Shown: positions 1-9,442, numbered from the stretch's first letter. The stretch: DNA of 64,000 nt from Armatimonadota bacterium (GCA_013359125.1 JABWCR010000012.1:1-64000); one strand, 5' to 3'. Program-made: numbers and translations. The notes: generated by a model not told the origin, from the letters alone.

Positions 1-25
1 TCCCCAAACGCGGAGCGTTTGGGGA
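1..25. repeat. Perfect 11-bp inverted repeat with 3-nt loop
   Basis: Bases 1-11 pair perfectly with 15-25 around a GGA loop. A G-rich tract follows (26-45). This may be the terminator of a gene to the left of the window or a dispersed palindromic element; which one cannot be decided here. Confidence 0.5.
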
Positions 26-316
26 GGGGATATAGGGGAGGGGCGCCTTTCGTTCTATCGGGATCCCTCAACAACCGTTCGAACCAGACTGGGCGAGCCT
101 CGGCTCGCCCACTTGACTTTTCAAGACGGTATCTCCACTCCACACCAAACGGCGGGTGCGGAGGGATCGGAAAGGATATCGCACGGACAGTCGATGTTTG
201 TATGCAGTTTTTTTGAGGTCTGCCGCGCCAATCGGGGGGTCTCAAACCGGAGCGCCGGGCTCCTGTTCGGCAGGGCCTCCCGGAAGAGCGGCGCTCCAAA
301 GGGCGTTGATCGACCC
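26..316. other. Non-coding stretch with palindromes
   Basis: I find no convincing gene here. The forward reading frames in this stretch lack a ribosome binding site and recognisable protein content. It holds a perfect 9-bp inverted repeat with a 2-nt loop (91-99 / 102-110) and the larger hairpin at 249-297 that follows the TauE-like gene on the minus strand. Confidence 0.5.
249..297 (-). terminator. Structured hairpin downstream of the TauE-like gene
   Basis: An 8-bp stem (249-256 / 290-297) encloses a second small hairpin (262-265 / 271-274, loop TTCGG). It lies 20 nt beyond the TauE-like stop codon. There is no clear T-run, so it could be a processing or stability element instead of a true intrinsic terminator. 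Confidence 0.4.
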
Positions 317-1036
317 TTAAATCCAGCCCGCTACCATCGCAAGGCCGATCGCGACCATCAATGCTCCGACCAGGTAGCGGATGAAGCCCATGGCAGTTTT
401 GCGCATCAGCCGGGCGCCGATCACGGCGCCGACAAAGGCAGCGACGCAGGCCGACGCGACTAACTCCCAGTTCGCAAATCCATGCCGCCAGGAGGCCGCA
501 TAGACCGGTATCCGCGCCAAGTCGACCATGATCGCGATCACGACGTTGGTCGCCACGAACGCCGTCGCGCTCAAGCCTAATTTGGTCAAGAATGCCGCTC
601 GCAACGCGCCCTGATGCCCGGACAGGCCGCCAAAGAAGCCGCTGATCAGCCCGCCGACGGGCAGCGCTCGTCGAGAAAACGAGAGGCTCTGCAGGCGGGG
701 GATGAGATCGAACAGCGCGAAGGCGATCATCAAGGCGCCGATGAGCCGCTTTACCTGATCGCCTTCCAGCATCAGCAGGATCTGCGCGCCGCCTATGGCC
801 GCCAACGCGCCGGGCAGGCCGAACTTCAGCGCGATCTCCCAATCGGCCATTCGCGCCAGCAGGCCGGACTTAAAAAGGTTGTTCGCCAGGTGCACGACCG
901 CGGTCATGGCTACGGCGGTCGCCGCGTCGAAAAAGAGGGCGAAGGCGGGCAGCAGGATCGTGCCCAGCCCGAAGCCGGATAGGAGCGTTAACAGCGAGGC
1001 GACGAGCGCGACGCTGCAGACGACAGCGTACTCCAC
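317..1036 (-). CDS. TauE/SafE-family membrane permease
   Basis: This is a polytopic membrane protein of 239 residues with the two-fold repeated architecture of the TauE/SafE (DUF81) family. The family exports or imports sulfite, sulfoacetate and other sulfur or organic anions; the substrate here is unknown. The N-terminal half carries the Gly-rich segment LLSGFGLGTILLP and the second half the matching GGLISGFFGGLSGHQGALR. I chose the GTG at 1034-1036 because it sits 2 nt after the stop of the upstream HEAT gene; the longer reading frame merely runs antisense-like through that gene. It is the third gene of an oxidoreductase-HEAT-permease operon. Confidence 0.8.
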   Translation of the reverse strand: MEYAVVCSVALVASLLTLLSGFGLGTILLPAFALFFDAATAVAMTAVVHLANNLFKSGLLARMADWEIALKFGLPGALAAIGGAQILLMLEGDQVKRLIGALMIAFALFDLIPRLQSLSFSRRALPVGGLISGFFGGLSGHQGALRAAFLTKLGLSATAFVATNVVIAIMVDLARIPVYAASWRHGFANWELVASACVAAFVGAVIGARLMRKTAMGFIRYLVGALMVAIGLAMVAGWI

Positions 1037-1038
1037 AA

Positions 1039-1572
1039 TCAGCGACGGATGCCCAAACTCTTCTCGGGCGTCTCTCGCGCCTCGATCGACTGCGCTAGCG
1101 CCTCGCGGAAGTCGCCCACAGCGCCTTTGTGGGCTTGTTTGAGCGCGGCCAGGCTTTCGCGTCCCGGTATGCGCTCTAATGCCATTCTCGCGTCGTATCG
1201 GCGTTCGGAGTTTTCTAACAGTTTGGCCAATTGGGGCACGATGCTCCGATCGCCGATCAATCCAAGCAGATAGAACGCTTCGGTCCAAACGAATCGGCTG
1301 CGCGGCCCCTGTGCCAACTCTAGAAGTTGGGTTGCCACGTCGCGCGCCTCTCTCGACTCGGGACGGGCGGCATGGTGAACCAGATTGTGCAAGGCCATCA
1401 TGGCGGCGCGAGCCTGAGCGCGGTCTTCCGACGCTGCCACGGTGGCGATGAAGAAGACCCCTTCCCCGCCCAATCCGGCGGCCATTTTGATGCCGCGCAT
1501 TCGCATATCGGGATTGATGGACTTTAGCAGTTCGATGACGGTGGCGACTGGTCTTGGATTCTGTCCTTGCAC
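1039..1572 (-). CDS. HEAT-repeat-like protein
   Basis: A 177-residue all-alpha protein. Repeating helical pairs, for example around AFYLLGLIGDRSIVPQLAKLLENSERRYDARMAL with a conserved Asp and Arg, resemble HEAT/PBS-lyase repeats used for protein binding. The GTG start at 1570-1572 is placed 2 nt after the stop of the oxidoreductase, with a GGAGG ribosome site 8 nt upstream lying inside that gene's last codons, so the two are probably translationally coupled. No catalytic motif is seen. It may be a partner of the neighbouring oxidoreductase, which is an inference from context only. Confidence 0.7.
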   Translation of the reverse strand: MQGQNPRPVATVIELLKSINPDMRMRGIKMAAGLGGEGVFFIATVAASEDRAQARAAMMALHNLVHHAARPESREARDVATQLLELAQGPRSRFVWTEAFYLLGLIGDRSIVPQLAKLLENSERRYDARMALERIPGRESLAALKQAHKGAVGDFREALAQSIEARETPEKSLGIRR

Positions 1573-1574
1573 GA

Positions 1575-2909
1575 TTACAGCCTCCAGGGCGGACGGTAGG
1601 GCGTCGAGAGGAATCGATTGGCCTCGTCGTCGCCGATGAAGCGCTGGGCCTTGGGGTCCCATCGCAGTTTGCGCCTCAACTGAAAGGCGATATTCGCAAT
1701 GTTGCCGAGAGTGATGACGCGGTGGCCGACCTCGACGGGCATGGCGGGTCGCTCGCCCGTGCGGATACAGTGCAGAAAGTTCTCTCTATGGCGCACGGTG
1801 GCATCGGGCGAACTGCCCTCGAACAGAGGCAGGTGGACGCCCCTGGCGGGCGGCGAATATTCCTTGGCTTTGGGCTCGGTGTCGCATCCGCCGTCCCCGC
1901 CCGATAGGAGCAGCGTATCTCGGTCGCCGTGGAACAGAGCGCCCCAAGGGATCTCCTCGTTCGCTCCGGGAAAGCGGTGGCGGGTACCGGGTTGATCCCA
2001 AGTCAGCGTCCAGTCGGGGTTTTTAAACTCCCATTTGACGCTCATCGTGTGCGGCACGTCGTACATTCCGTCCTTGTGCAGTTCTCCCGTCGCTTCGACG
2101 CTCACGGGGCCGGCATTGTCCTGGTTCATGGCCCACAGCACGATGCTGAGCACGTGGTGGCCGCGGTCGCGCACGAAGCCGCCGCCATAGTCCATGAACC
2201 ATCGGAAGTTGAAGTGCGCTCGGAGCGCATTGTAGGGAACCCATCGAGCCGGGCCCAGCCACATGTTCCAATCTAGATGCGGCGGCGGCTCCGTGTTTTG
2301 TCCCCATCCGCCCGGCCAATTGGGCTCGTGCCACACCTCGACGTGCTTGACGCGGCCGATCTCGCCGTTTCGTACAAACTGGGCGGCGGCGCGGGCATTG
2401 TTATTCGAACGCCCTTGCGCTCCGATCTGCACCACGCGCTTATAGTGGCGGGCGGCGTTGATCATGGCGATGCCTTCGTGCACCGTGCTGGCGGTCGGCT
2501 TCTCGCAGTAGACGTGCTTGCCCGCCTGCATGGCATGCACGCTCATGATTCCGTGCCAATGGTCGGGCGCCGCGATGTAGACCGCGTCGATATCCTTGCG
2601 GTCGAGGATGTGGCGGTAATCTTTGGTCATCAGCGGCTGGCCGACGGTAACGCGCTTGGCCGCTTCGTTCAGATGGTTGAGGTCCACATCGCAGAGCGCC
2701 GCGCAATCGGGCGCGATGTGGTTTCGGCCCATGCCGCCGCACCCGATCACGGCTGTTACGATGCGATCGTTTGCGCCCGCCTTACCGGCAATGGCCAGGA
2801 TGCCGCTGGCGATGACGCTGGGGATGCTGAACGACCCGACGGCCTTGGAGCCGCGGGTCAAAAAGTCTCTTCTGGACAGCGTCTTGTCTTCGTCGCGATG
2901 GTCGCCCAT
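1575..2909 (-). CDS. Tat-exported Gfo/Idh/MocA-family oxidoreductase
   Basis: This is a predicted NAD(P)-dependent sugar or polyol dehydrogenase of 444 residues. A twin-arginine signal (SRRDFLTRGSKAVG, about residues 12-25) opens the protein, followed by a Rossmann nucleotide-binding loop GCGGMG (about 56-61) and the family EKP motif in HVYCEKPTA. The C-terminal part matches secreted Gfo/Idh proteins common in Planctomycetes and Armatimonadota. ATG 2907-2909 is preferred over the in-frame GTG at 2928 because it starts just ahead of the Tat motif. A -10-like TATCAT on the minus strand (2922-2927) lies 12 nt before it. It is the first gene of a three-gene operon. Confidence 0.88.
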   Translation of the reverse strand: MGDHRDEDKTLSRRDFLTRGSKAVGSFSIPSVIASGILAIAGKAGANDRIVTAVIGCGGMGRNHIAPDCAALCDVDLNHLNEAAKRVTVGQPLMTKDYRHILDRKDIDAVYIAAPDHWHGIMSVHAMQAGKHVYCEKPTASTVHEGIAMINAARHYKRVVQIGAQGRSNNNARAAAQFVRNGEIGRVKHVEVWHEPNWPGGWGQNTEPPPHLDWNMWLGPARWVPYNALRAHFNFRWFMDYGGGFVRDRGHHVLSIVLWAMNQDNAGPVSVEATGELHKDGMYDVPHTMSVKWEFKNPDWTLTWDQPGTRHRFPGANEEIPWGALFHGDRDTLLLSGGDGGCDTEPKAKEYSPPARGVHLPLFEGSSPDATVRHRENFLHCIRTGERPAMPVEVGHRVITLGNIANIAFQLRRKLRWDPKAQRFIGDDEANRFLSTPYRPPWRL

Positions 2910-2921
2910 TGTCTGCCCAAT

Positions 2922-2939
2922 ATGATACACTAACCGACG
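2922..2939. promoter_or_regulatory. Overlapping divergent -10 elements
   Basis: On the plus strand TGA-TACACT (2923-2931, an extended -10) ends 8 nt before the ATG of the threonine aldolase, leaving no room for a ribosome site. On the minus strand TATCAT (2922-2927) faces the oxidoreductase. The two boxes share bases, so only one polymerase could bind at a time. Confidence 0.55.
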
Positions 2940-3947
2940 ATGATCGACCTGCGTTCTGACACCGTAACTCGCCCGACTGCGGAGATGATTAAGGCGATGG
3001 CCTTAGCAGAGGTGGGAGACGACGTATTGGGCGACGATCCGACGGTCATTCGGCTTCAAGAGCGAGCGGCCGAGCTGACGGGCAAGGAAGCCGCGCTCTT
3101 TGTGCCCAGCGGCTGCATGGCCAATCTGGTCAGTCTGTTGACGCTGACCGGGCGGAACGAGGAGGTTATCTGCGGCGGCGAGGCGCACGTCTACACGTCC
3201 GAAGTGGGCGGGACGGCGATTTTGGGGAACGTCTTTCTGCGTCCTCTGTCTAATCTGCCCAACGGCCAGATTGATTTGGAACTTCTGGCTGGCGCCGTCC
3301 GCCGTGAAATCTATACGCCAGTAACGCGGGTTGTTTCGTTAGAGAACACGCACAATCGCTGCAGCGGCGCCGTGCTGCCTTTGGACTATTTGCGCAAAGT
3401 CGCGGCGCTGTGCGAAGAGCGCGGCGTTTATCTGCATTTGGACGGCGCGAGGCTCTTCAACGCCTCCGTTGCATCGGGCATTAGCGTTCGGGATTATGCC
3501 TCGACGGCGAAAGTCGTTAATTTTTGTCTTTCAAAAGGGTTGGGGGCGCCGGTCGGCTCAGTGGTGTGCGGCGAGGCGGGGTTTATAGCCGAATGCAAGC
3601 GCACGAGGCGGATGTTGGGCGGCGGCATGCGTCAGGCGGGCATCTTGGCGGCTGCTGGGCTGTATGCATTGGATCATCATGTCGAACGCTTGGCGGAGGA
3701 TCATTGGAACGCCAAGCGATTGGCCGAGGGTTTGGCCAAGCTCCCGGGCATCCAGATCGATCCAAGCCAGATTGAGACCAACATCGTGATCTTTGGAGCG
3801 CCTGATCCGGGTCGCTTTGTGCAGATTATGAGTGAAAACGGCGTGCTGTTGAGCCGGTCTGGAGCCAATGTGCGAGCCGTAACGCACTTAGGCGTAGACG
3901 AAGCGCAGATCGACAAGGCCATTCAGTTAGCGGCCTCGGTTCTCTAA
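2940..3947 (+). CDS. ltaE: Low-specificity L-threonine aldolase
   Basis: This is a PLP-dependent enzyme that cleaves L-threonine or allo-threonine to glycine and acetaldehyde. Its 335 residues are the usual family length. It begins with the hallmark [11 protein letters not shown], has the PLP region SGCMANL and HLDGAR (Asp168), and the Schiff-base lysine in [13 protein letters not shown] (Lys199). The product is cytosolic. The ATG at 2940 has no Shine-Dalgarno; an extended -10 ends 8 nt upstream, which suggests a leaderless message. Confidence 0.93.
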   Translation: MIDLRSDTVTRPTAEMIKAMALAEVGDDVLGDDPTVIRLQERAAELTGKEAALFVPSGCMANLVSLLTLTGRNEEVICGGEAHVYTSEVGGTAILGNVFLRPLSNLPNGQIDLELLAGAVRREIYTPVTRVVSLENTHNRCSGAVLPLDYLRKVAALCEERGVYLHLDGARLFNASVASGISVRDYASTAKVVNFCLSKGLGAPVGSVVCGEAGFIAECKRTRRMLGGGMRQAGILAAAGLYALDHHVERLAEDHWNAKRLAEGLAKLPGIQIDPSQIETNIVIFGAPDPGRFVQIMSENGVLLSRSGANVRAVTHLGVDEAQIDKAIQLAASVL

Positions 3948-4033
3948 TTCCGTTGGGTTTGGGTATACTTCCTCGGTTTGAAATTGCCGAGCGCGCAGGG
4001 ATGCGCGTTCTTTTCTGAGGAGGATTCGGACCC

Positions 4034-6511
4034 TTGCAACGCCATTTACTCTTTTTGGGATTGATCATACTGCTGGCCGTCGGCGCCGGCTGGGTTGTCA
4101 AAGAACAGCCCACTCGCCAGGGATTGGACGTTCGCGGCGGTCTTCGGATTCGCCTCAGAGCCGAGATCGATAAGCTTCCGCCGGCCGAACTTCAGCGTTG
4201 GAACAACGAGAGCATGGCCACGGTTCGCGGCATTCTCGAAAAGCGCATCGACATTTTGGGCGTTATCGATGCCTATGTCGGCGTCAAGGGTACGGACGAA
4301 CTGATCGTCGAGCTGCCCGGATTTACCGACGAGGCCGAGGCGAGAAAACTGCTGCAGACTACTGCGAGACTGGAGTTCCGATACGCCAAGGACACGCGCA
4401 ACCAGCGCATGCCCGGCGCGAGATACGAATTAGATCCGACCGAGGATGAAGCGGGCAACGAGGTCGTTCGATTGCGCGACATGAACGATCCGAAGGATCC
4501 GGGTCGGACGATCAAGGAGACCGACCCGGAATACGCCAAGATCATCGAGACTTGGCCCATGATCATCGCAGGCGGAGAGCTTCGCCGGGCGACGGTTCAG
4601 GCAACCGGAATGGGGCCGCCGAGCATCGCGCTCGACTTGACGAGCGAAGGCAAGGACAAGTTTGCCACGGCCACTTCCAAGTACATCGAGCAGAATATCG
4701 CGATTATCTTGGACGGTCGCATAATTTCGGCGCCTGTGGTGAGAAGCGGCAACCTGCGCGATCCGATCATCGAGGGCAACTACACGCCTGCCAGCGCCAC
4801 CCAATTTGCTAAGCTCCTGACCGCCGGCGCATTGCCGGTTTCACTGGTCGAAGAGCAGATCATGCGGATCGAGCCGACCTTGGGCAGCCGCGCCTGGGAA
4901 TCGATCATGCAAGCCGGCATGTGGGGCACCGGCATCATCGCGGTCTATATGCTCCTGTACTATCTGCTTCCCGGCTTCCTGTCGGTCATTGCCCTTTCGC
5001 TCTACATCGTCTTCTCGATCGCCCTGTTCAAGATGATGGGCGTTACCTTTTCGCTCCCCGCCATCGCTGGATTTATCTTGTCGATCGGCATGGCGGTCGA
5101 TGCGAACATCCTGATCTTTGAACGCGTCAAGGAAGAACTTCGCTACGGCAAGACGCTGTTGGCCTCGATCGATGCGGGGTTCAAACGAGCGTTTACGGCA
5201 ATCTTTGACTCTAACATGTGTACTATCATCACCTCGGGCTTCTTGTACTACTTTGGCACAGGTCCGGTGCAAGGCTTCGCTACTACGCTAGCGCTCGGTG
5301 TGGTCATCAGTTTCTTCACGGCGATCACCTGTACTCGGACACTGTTGTACGCGCTGGTCGCCCTGGGCGTGCATCCCGATCCCAAGTGGTTCGGACTAAG
5401 GCGCCAATTCGGTGTGGACGTGATTCACGAGGAAGGCGAACGAAAGAAGGGCTTTGATTTTGTCGGCCGCCGAAAGCTCTGGTACGGCATCAGCGCGGCG
5501 ATGGTGCTGGTGGGCCTGGTGGCTTGGCTCGGCTTGGGCGGTTTGAAGTTCGGCATCGACTTTGCGGGCGGCAGCGAACTGATCGTCAAGTCGGAGCGTC
5601 CCATTACTTCGAGCCTGGGCGAGGTCGAACGGCTCTTGCGCGGCGCCGGCTATCAGCGGACCAGCGCGCAGTTTGCCGAGGGCAATCAGCAATTGATCCT
5701 TCACATTGCGGACGGTAAGGAAGAGGATCGCGCCAAGGTCATGGAGGCGCTGAAACCGCTTGGAACCTTGGAAGAGGTCAGCTACGCCGCGATCAGTGCC
5801 CGAGTTCGGGACGAGATTGTGTACAACGCGCTCCTGGCGGTTATTTTGTCGCTCGGCTTCATCATGTTCTACATCACCATTCGCTTTGCGATAGAGGGCG
5901 GCTGGACGGGTCTCAAGTTTGGCGTTTGCGCGCTGATCGCGACCTTTCACGACGCTTTGGTGGTGGTGGGCGCGGCGGCATTGTTCGGCTATCTGCTCAA
6001 CTGGCAGGTCAATTCGCTCTTTTTGACCGCCATTCTAACCCTGATCGGATTTTCGGTACACGATACGATCGTCGTATTCGACCGCATCCGAGAGAACCTA
6101 AAGCATCGTCAACGGGGCGAGCAGTTCGAACAGATCGTCAACAAGAGCATCTTGCAGACGCTCGCACGCTCGATCAATACGACCTTGACCGTGGTGTTCG
6201 CGGTGGGCGCGCTGCTCTTCTTTGGCTCGGTTTCGCACGACCTGCGGCACTTTTATGTGGCGATGCTCGTTGGTCTGATCAGCGGTACGTACTCGTCCAT
6301 TTTTAACGCCAGCCAGTTGATCATCGATTGGGACAACATGCGGCGCCGCTCTGCCGAGCGGCAAGCCTCCGCGATGACCGCAACGGCCACGGGCAAGCCC
6401 ATGCAAGCAACGCCCAAGGCAGGCGTTGACAGATCGGACGAAGAGGCTAAGTCTGCCTCCGCGGCCAAGTCGGCGCCCAGCAAGCCCGCCAAGCGCAAGC
6501 GACGGTACTAA
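4034..6511 (+). CDS. secDF: Fused protein translocase subunit SecDF
   Basis: An inner-membrane RND-family protein that uses the proton gradient to help SecYEG export proteins. SecD and SecF are joined in one 825-residue chain. The SecD half has one N-terminal helix, GLDVRGGLRIRL, a large periplasmic region and the TM4 motif IGMAVDANILIFERVKEELR (about residue 350). The SecF half begins near residue 490 with GIDFAGGSELIV and carries IGFSVHDTIVVFDRIREN (about 670). The conserved transmembrane Asp residues are present in both. The tail is Ala/Lys-rich. TTG 4034 is chosen for its GAGGAGG site about 10 nt upstream. No yajC is adjacent. Confidence 0.95.
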   Translation: MQRHLLFLGLIILLAVGAGWVVKEQPTRQGLDVRGGLRIRLRAEIDKLPPAELQRWNNESMATVRGILEKRIDILGVIDAYVGVKGTDELIVELPGFTDEAEARKLLQTTARLEFRYAKDTRNQRMPGARYELDPTEDEAGNEVVRLRDMNDPKDPGRTIKETDPEYAKIIETWPMIIAGGELRRATVQATGMGPPSIALDLTSEGKDKFATATSKYIEQNIAIILDGRIISAPVVRSGNLRDPIIEGNYTPASATQFAKLLTAGALPVSLVEEQIMRIEPTLGSRAWESIMQAGMWGTGIIAVYMLLYYLLPGFLSVIALSLYIVFSIALFKMMGVTFSLPAIAGFILSIGMAVDANILIFERVKEELRYGKTLLASIDAGFKRAFTAIFDSNMCTIITSGFLYYFGTGPVQGFATTLALGVVISFFTAITCTRTLLYALVALGVHPDPKWFGLRRQFGVDVIHEEGERKKGFDFVGRRKLWYGISAAMVLVGLVAWLGLGGLKFGIDFAGGSELIVKSERPITSSLGEVERLLRGAGYQRTSAQFAEGNQQLILHIADGKEEDRAKVMEALKPLGTLEEVSYAAISARVRDEIVYNALLAVILSLGFIMFYITIRFAIEGGWTGLKFGVCALIATFHDALVVVGAAALFGYLLNWQVNSLFLTAILTLIGFSVHDTIVVFDRIRENLKHRQRGEQFEQIVNKSILQTLARSINTTLTVVFAVGALLFFGSVSHDLRHFYVAMLVGLISGTYSSIFNASQLIIDWDNMRRRSAERQASAMTATATGKPMQATPKAGVDRSDEEAKSASAAKSAPSKPAKRKRRY

Positions 6512-6523
6512 ATCAAGTCCGGC

Positions 6524-8227
6524 ATGGCGCGTTATCAGTGGCGTCTGACGCCTAAGAACGATCATCGGGCGCACGCCCTTTCGTCTGAACTGGGCGTTTC
6601 CGAAGTCGTCGCTTCGTTGCTTCTGAATCGCGGCATCAAAGACGTTGACGAAGCGAGGCGCTTTCTAGAGCCGGACTACGAGCACTTAGCCGACCCCTTG
6701 CTATTGCCCGATGCCAGGTTGGCGGTTCAACGACTTGTCAGAGCGGTCAAAGACAAGGAGACGATCGTCGTTTTTGGCGACTACGACTGCGACGGAGTCA
6801 CCTCGACCGCGCTTTGGAAGGACTGCCTCGAACGCTTGGGCGCCAAGGTTGCGGCCATTCTCCCCAGTCGGAGCGCGGACGGCTATGGCCTGAACGCTTC
6901 CTCTATTGCGAGCGCGAGGGAGATTGGCTCTAAGCTGATCATAACCTGCGACTGCGGCTCAACGGCGCATCAGGTGATCGAGCAGGCCGCGTCCTACGGC
7001 ATCGAGACCATTGTTACCGACCATCACCAACTGGGCGACGACCTTCCCAAGGCGCTGGCCGTCGTCAATCCCCATCGCACCGACAACCAATATCCCTTTG
7101 AGCATTTGAGCGGCGTCGGCGTTTCGTTTCGACTGGCAGAGGCTCTCGCGATCGAGCTAGGGCTTCCGATCCATAACTTTCGAAAAAGATACATCGACCT
7201 AGCGGCAATTGGCACGGTCGCGGACGTTATGCCCCTCATCGGCGAAAATCGCATCTTTGCCAAGGCTGGGACCGAGGCGCTGTCAAATCCCGATCGGCCA
7301 GGGCTGAGGGCGCTGAAGCGTTTGGCCGGGCTGAGCAGCGCCGTCGATCCGCGGGCAATCGGCTTTGTCATCGGCCCACGGTTGAACGCCGCCGGGCGCA
7401 TGGATCATGCCAGCCTCGCGCTTCAGTTGCTTTTGACCAAGGATGAAGAAGAATCGCTAGCCTTGGCGGAACGACTAGAGCGACAAAACTCGGATAGACA
7501 ACACATCCAGCAGGAGGCCCTGGCCGAGGCCGAGGCGCAGATCGAACAGGATAGCCTGATGAACGAAAAGGCTATCTTGGTTAAAGCCGACGGCTGGCAT
7601 ATGGGCATTATCGGCATTGTCGCCGGGCGATTGGCCAATAAACATGCCCGTCCAGTGTTCGTGATGACATCCGATGCCGACGGCCGCGATTATGTGGGCA
7701 GCATCCGAAGCGGAGGTCGGGTGGACATAAGACCGATCTTAGAAGCCCTTTCGCCGCTATGCACTAAGTCTGGAGGGCACCCCCATGCGGGCGGCTTCAG
7801 CATTCAGGGCGACAAGATTGACGAGTTTGCCGAGCGACTTCGCGAAACCTCAATCGCGCTCATTCCGGACGAAGCGCTTGTCCCAATTCTCAACGTCGAT
7901 GGCGAGGTCGATGCGCCTGAGGCCAATTTGCGCCTCTTAGAAGAGCTCGATCGGATGGCGCCGTTCGGCCATGGCAACGAGAGGCCGACGTTCGTGTCGC
8001 GCAATGTTCGAGTTTTGGCCAGCCGACCGACCAAGGACGACAAGCACCTTCAACTGAGCCTTATCGGCGATCGCGGCATTCCCATAAAGGGCATCGCGTT
8101 CGGCATGGGCTCGATTCCTATTGCCGCCGGCTCGACTGTAGACGTTGCTTACCAGTTAGAGTTAGACGAGTTCAACGGCAACCGCAACGCTCAGTGGAAC
8201 ATACAGGACGTTGAGATCAAGTCGTAG
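6524..8227 (+). CDS. recJ: Single-stranded-DNA-specific exonuclease RecJ
   Basis: A 5'-3' single-strand DNA exonuclease of recombination and repair, 567 residues, a normal RecJ length. DHH-domain motifs are visible: FGDYDCDGVTS (about 84-94), TCDCGS, TDHHQLG (about 165) and GPRLNAAGRMDHA. The DHHA1 motif GGHPHAGGF is near 418, followed by an OB-fold C terminus. It starts 12 nt after secDF and is probably cotranscribed. Its last 11 bases overlap the convergent DinB-like gene. Confidence 0.95.
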   Translation: MARYQWRLTPKNDHRAHALSSELGVSEVVASLLLNRGIKDVDEARRFLEPDYEHLADPLLLPDARLAVQRLVRAVKDKETIVVFGDYDCDGVTSTALWKDCLERLGAKVAAILPSRSADGYGLNASSIASAREIGSKLIITCDCGSTAHQVIEQAASYGIETIVTDHHQLGDDLPKALAVVNPHRTDNQYPFEHLSGVGVSFRLAEALAIELGLPIHNFRKRYIDLAAIGTVADVMPLIGENRIFAKAGTEALSNPDRPGLRALKRLAGLSSAVDPRAIGFVIGPRLNAAGRMDHASLALQLLLTKDEEESLALAERLERQNSDRQHIQQEALAEAEAQIEQDSLMNEKAILVKADGWHMGIIGIVAGRLANKHARPVFVMTSDADGRDYVGSIRSGGRVDIRPILEALSPLCTKSGGHPHAGGFSIQGDKIDEFAERLRETSIALIPDEALVPILNVDGEVDAPEANLRLLEELDRMAPFGHGNERPTFVSRNVRVLASRPTKDDKHLQLSLIGDRGIPIKGIAFGMGSIPIAAGSTVDVAYQLELDEFNGNRNAQWNIQDVEIKS

Positions 8228-8708
8228 GAAAAGTCGGCATCATCCGCATCAGCCAGATCTGGCCGGTATGGTAGCTGGCGTGCTGGGCAAGCCGAACTAA
8301 GCCCTCGCTTCCTCGCACCGTGTCGCCGATCGGGCTGGTGATCGGCCTGCTCAGCATCTCTTCCGATGCGATCAAGAACACGGGCTCAATGCGTCCGGCA
8401 GCTTTGCCCAGCGCCGACTCGATTGCGTCTCCAGTAAACTCGGTTTCTGGGATTGGGAAAGCGCCTTCTCTCAGGAATCCCATGATGACCGCTTGATCGA
8501 TGGCTCGGTCGGCTTCGGTGGTCGGCTCGGGCCAACCTACGATCCGATTAGCCCAGTAATGCTCCGCCCCGGCAATGTGATAGAGAATTTCGGCAATGTT
8601 GTGCCCGCCTTCGTACGGCCGCCAGCGCAATTGCTCGTCCGAAATCCCCTCGATCGATTGAGCCAGGCGAACCCTTCCAAACTTCCATACTTCGTGAAGC
8701 TCCCTCAT
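8217..8708 (-). CDS. DinB-family putative metal-dependent enzyme
   Basis: A 163-residue four-helix protein of the DinB/YfiT superfamily. Family members are usually metal-dependent hydrolases or thiol-dependent transferases; the substrate cannot be told here. The probable metal-ligand histidines lie in ILYHIAGAEHYW and the C-terminal HASYHTGQI. The ATG at 8706-8708 is preceded by a perfect GG-TATAAT with only 6 nt between, so the mRNA is probably leaderless. Confidence 0.85.
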   Translation of the reverse strand: MRELHEVWKFGRVRLAQSIEGISDEQLRWRPYEGGHNIAEILYHIAGAEHYWANRIVGWPEPTTEADRAIDQAVIMGFLREGAFPIPETEFTGDAIESALGKAAGRIEPVFLIASEEMLSRPITSPIGDTVRGSEGLVRLAQHASYHTGQIWLMRMMPTFPTT

Positions 8709-8714
8709 AGCGCG

Positions 8715-8733
8715 ATTATACCGGTGGTATCAT
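8715..8733. promoter_or_regulatory. Back-to-back promoters for dinB-like and DUF374 genes
   Basis: Minus strand: GG-TATAAT (-10 at 8715-8720), 6 nt from the DinB-family ATG. Plus strand: GG-TATCAT (-10 at 8728-8733), 10 nt from the DUF374 ATG. The two start codons are only 35 nt apart (8709-8743), so both -10 boxes and both -35 regions overlap or lie in the opposite gene. Confidence 0.65.
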
Positions 8734-8743
8734 TCCGGCCAGC

Positions 8744-9442
8744 ATGAGCGTTGAAGCCCTGCCTGCAGAGGAATCGCCCGACCTCGACCGCGACCGACAC
8801 AACCGCAAAGCGCGGCGCATCGGACGCGCCATTCACTGGTTTACTCGGCTGCTGCTGGCAACCGTAAGGATAGAGGTCGATGGCGAGAACAACCTGCTGC
8901 CCGTAGAACAGGCCGGCGGCCAGTTAGCGCTTTGGCACGGTCGCACGATGCTCGGCATTTACCGCTTTGCCCATCGTAACTGGTGGGCGATGATTTCGCA
9001 ATCCAAAGATGGGGAGATTCAAAAGAACGTGGTCGAGTCGTTTGGGTTCAACACCATTCGGGGCTCGACTGGGCGCGGCGGTGTAAGAGCCGCGCTGCAA
9101 GCCTCGCGCAAGATCAAAGAGGGCGCGTTCTTTGCTTTGACGCCGGACGGTCCGCGCGGGCCGCATCAAAAGGTGCAGCAAGGGGTCCTCTTTATCGCTC
9201 AAAAGTCGGGCAGTCCTATCGTGCCCACGGGGATCGCCGCCAACCGATTCTGGGCAATGAAGTCTTGGGATTCCTATATGATTCCAAAACCGTTTTCTCG
9301 CGCGGCCATCGTGTTTCTGCCTCCAATTTCCGTTCCGGCAGAGGCGGACGAAGCGACATTGGCCGAGATCGCGATCGAACTGGAAAACGCCATCAACGAA
9401 GCACAGGCCAAGGCCGAGAGGATCGTTCGAGGAGAGCGTTGA
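8744..9442 (+). CDS. DUF374 lysophospholipid-acyltransferase-like protein
   Basis: A 232-residue member of the DUF374 branch of the PlsC-like acyltransferases, frequently encoded next to KDO transferase in LPS-making bacteria. The probable active-site motif is in ALWHGRTML (His in place of the HxxxxD box), followed by FNTIRGSTGRGGVRAAL, TPDGPRGP and a Pro-rich C-terminal half. It probably acts at the inner membrane on a lipid precursor such as lipid A, which is an inference. Its TGA overlaps the TTG start of waaA. Promoter: TATCAT 10 nt upstream. Confidence 0.85.
   Translation: MSVEALPAEESPDLDRDRHNRKARRIGRAIHWFTRLLLATVRIEVDGENNLLPVEQAGGQLALWHGRTMLGIYRFAHRNWWAMISQSKDGEIQKNVVESFGFNTIRGSTGRGGVRAALQASRKIKEGAFFALTPDGPRGPHQKVQQGVLFIAQKSGSPIVPTGIAANRFWAMKSWDSYMIPKPFSRAAIVFLPPISVPAEADEATLAEIAIELENAINEAQAKAERIVRGER

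Noticed and set aside
8983-9438. In-frame upstream extension of waaA
   Set aside because: It runs through the DUF374 gene in another frame; the TTG at 9439 has a ribosome site and the normal protein length.
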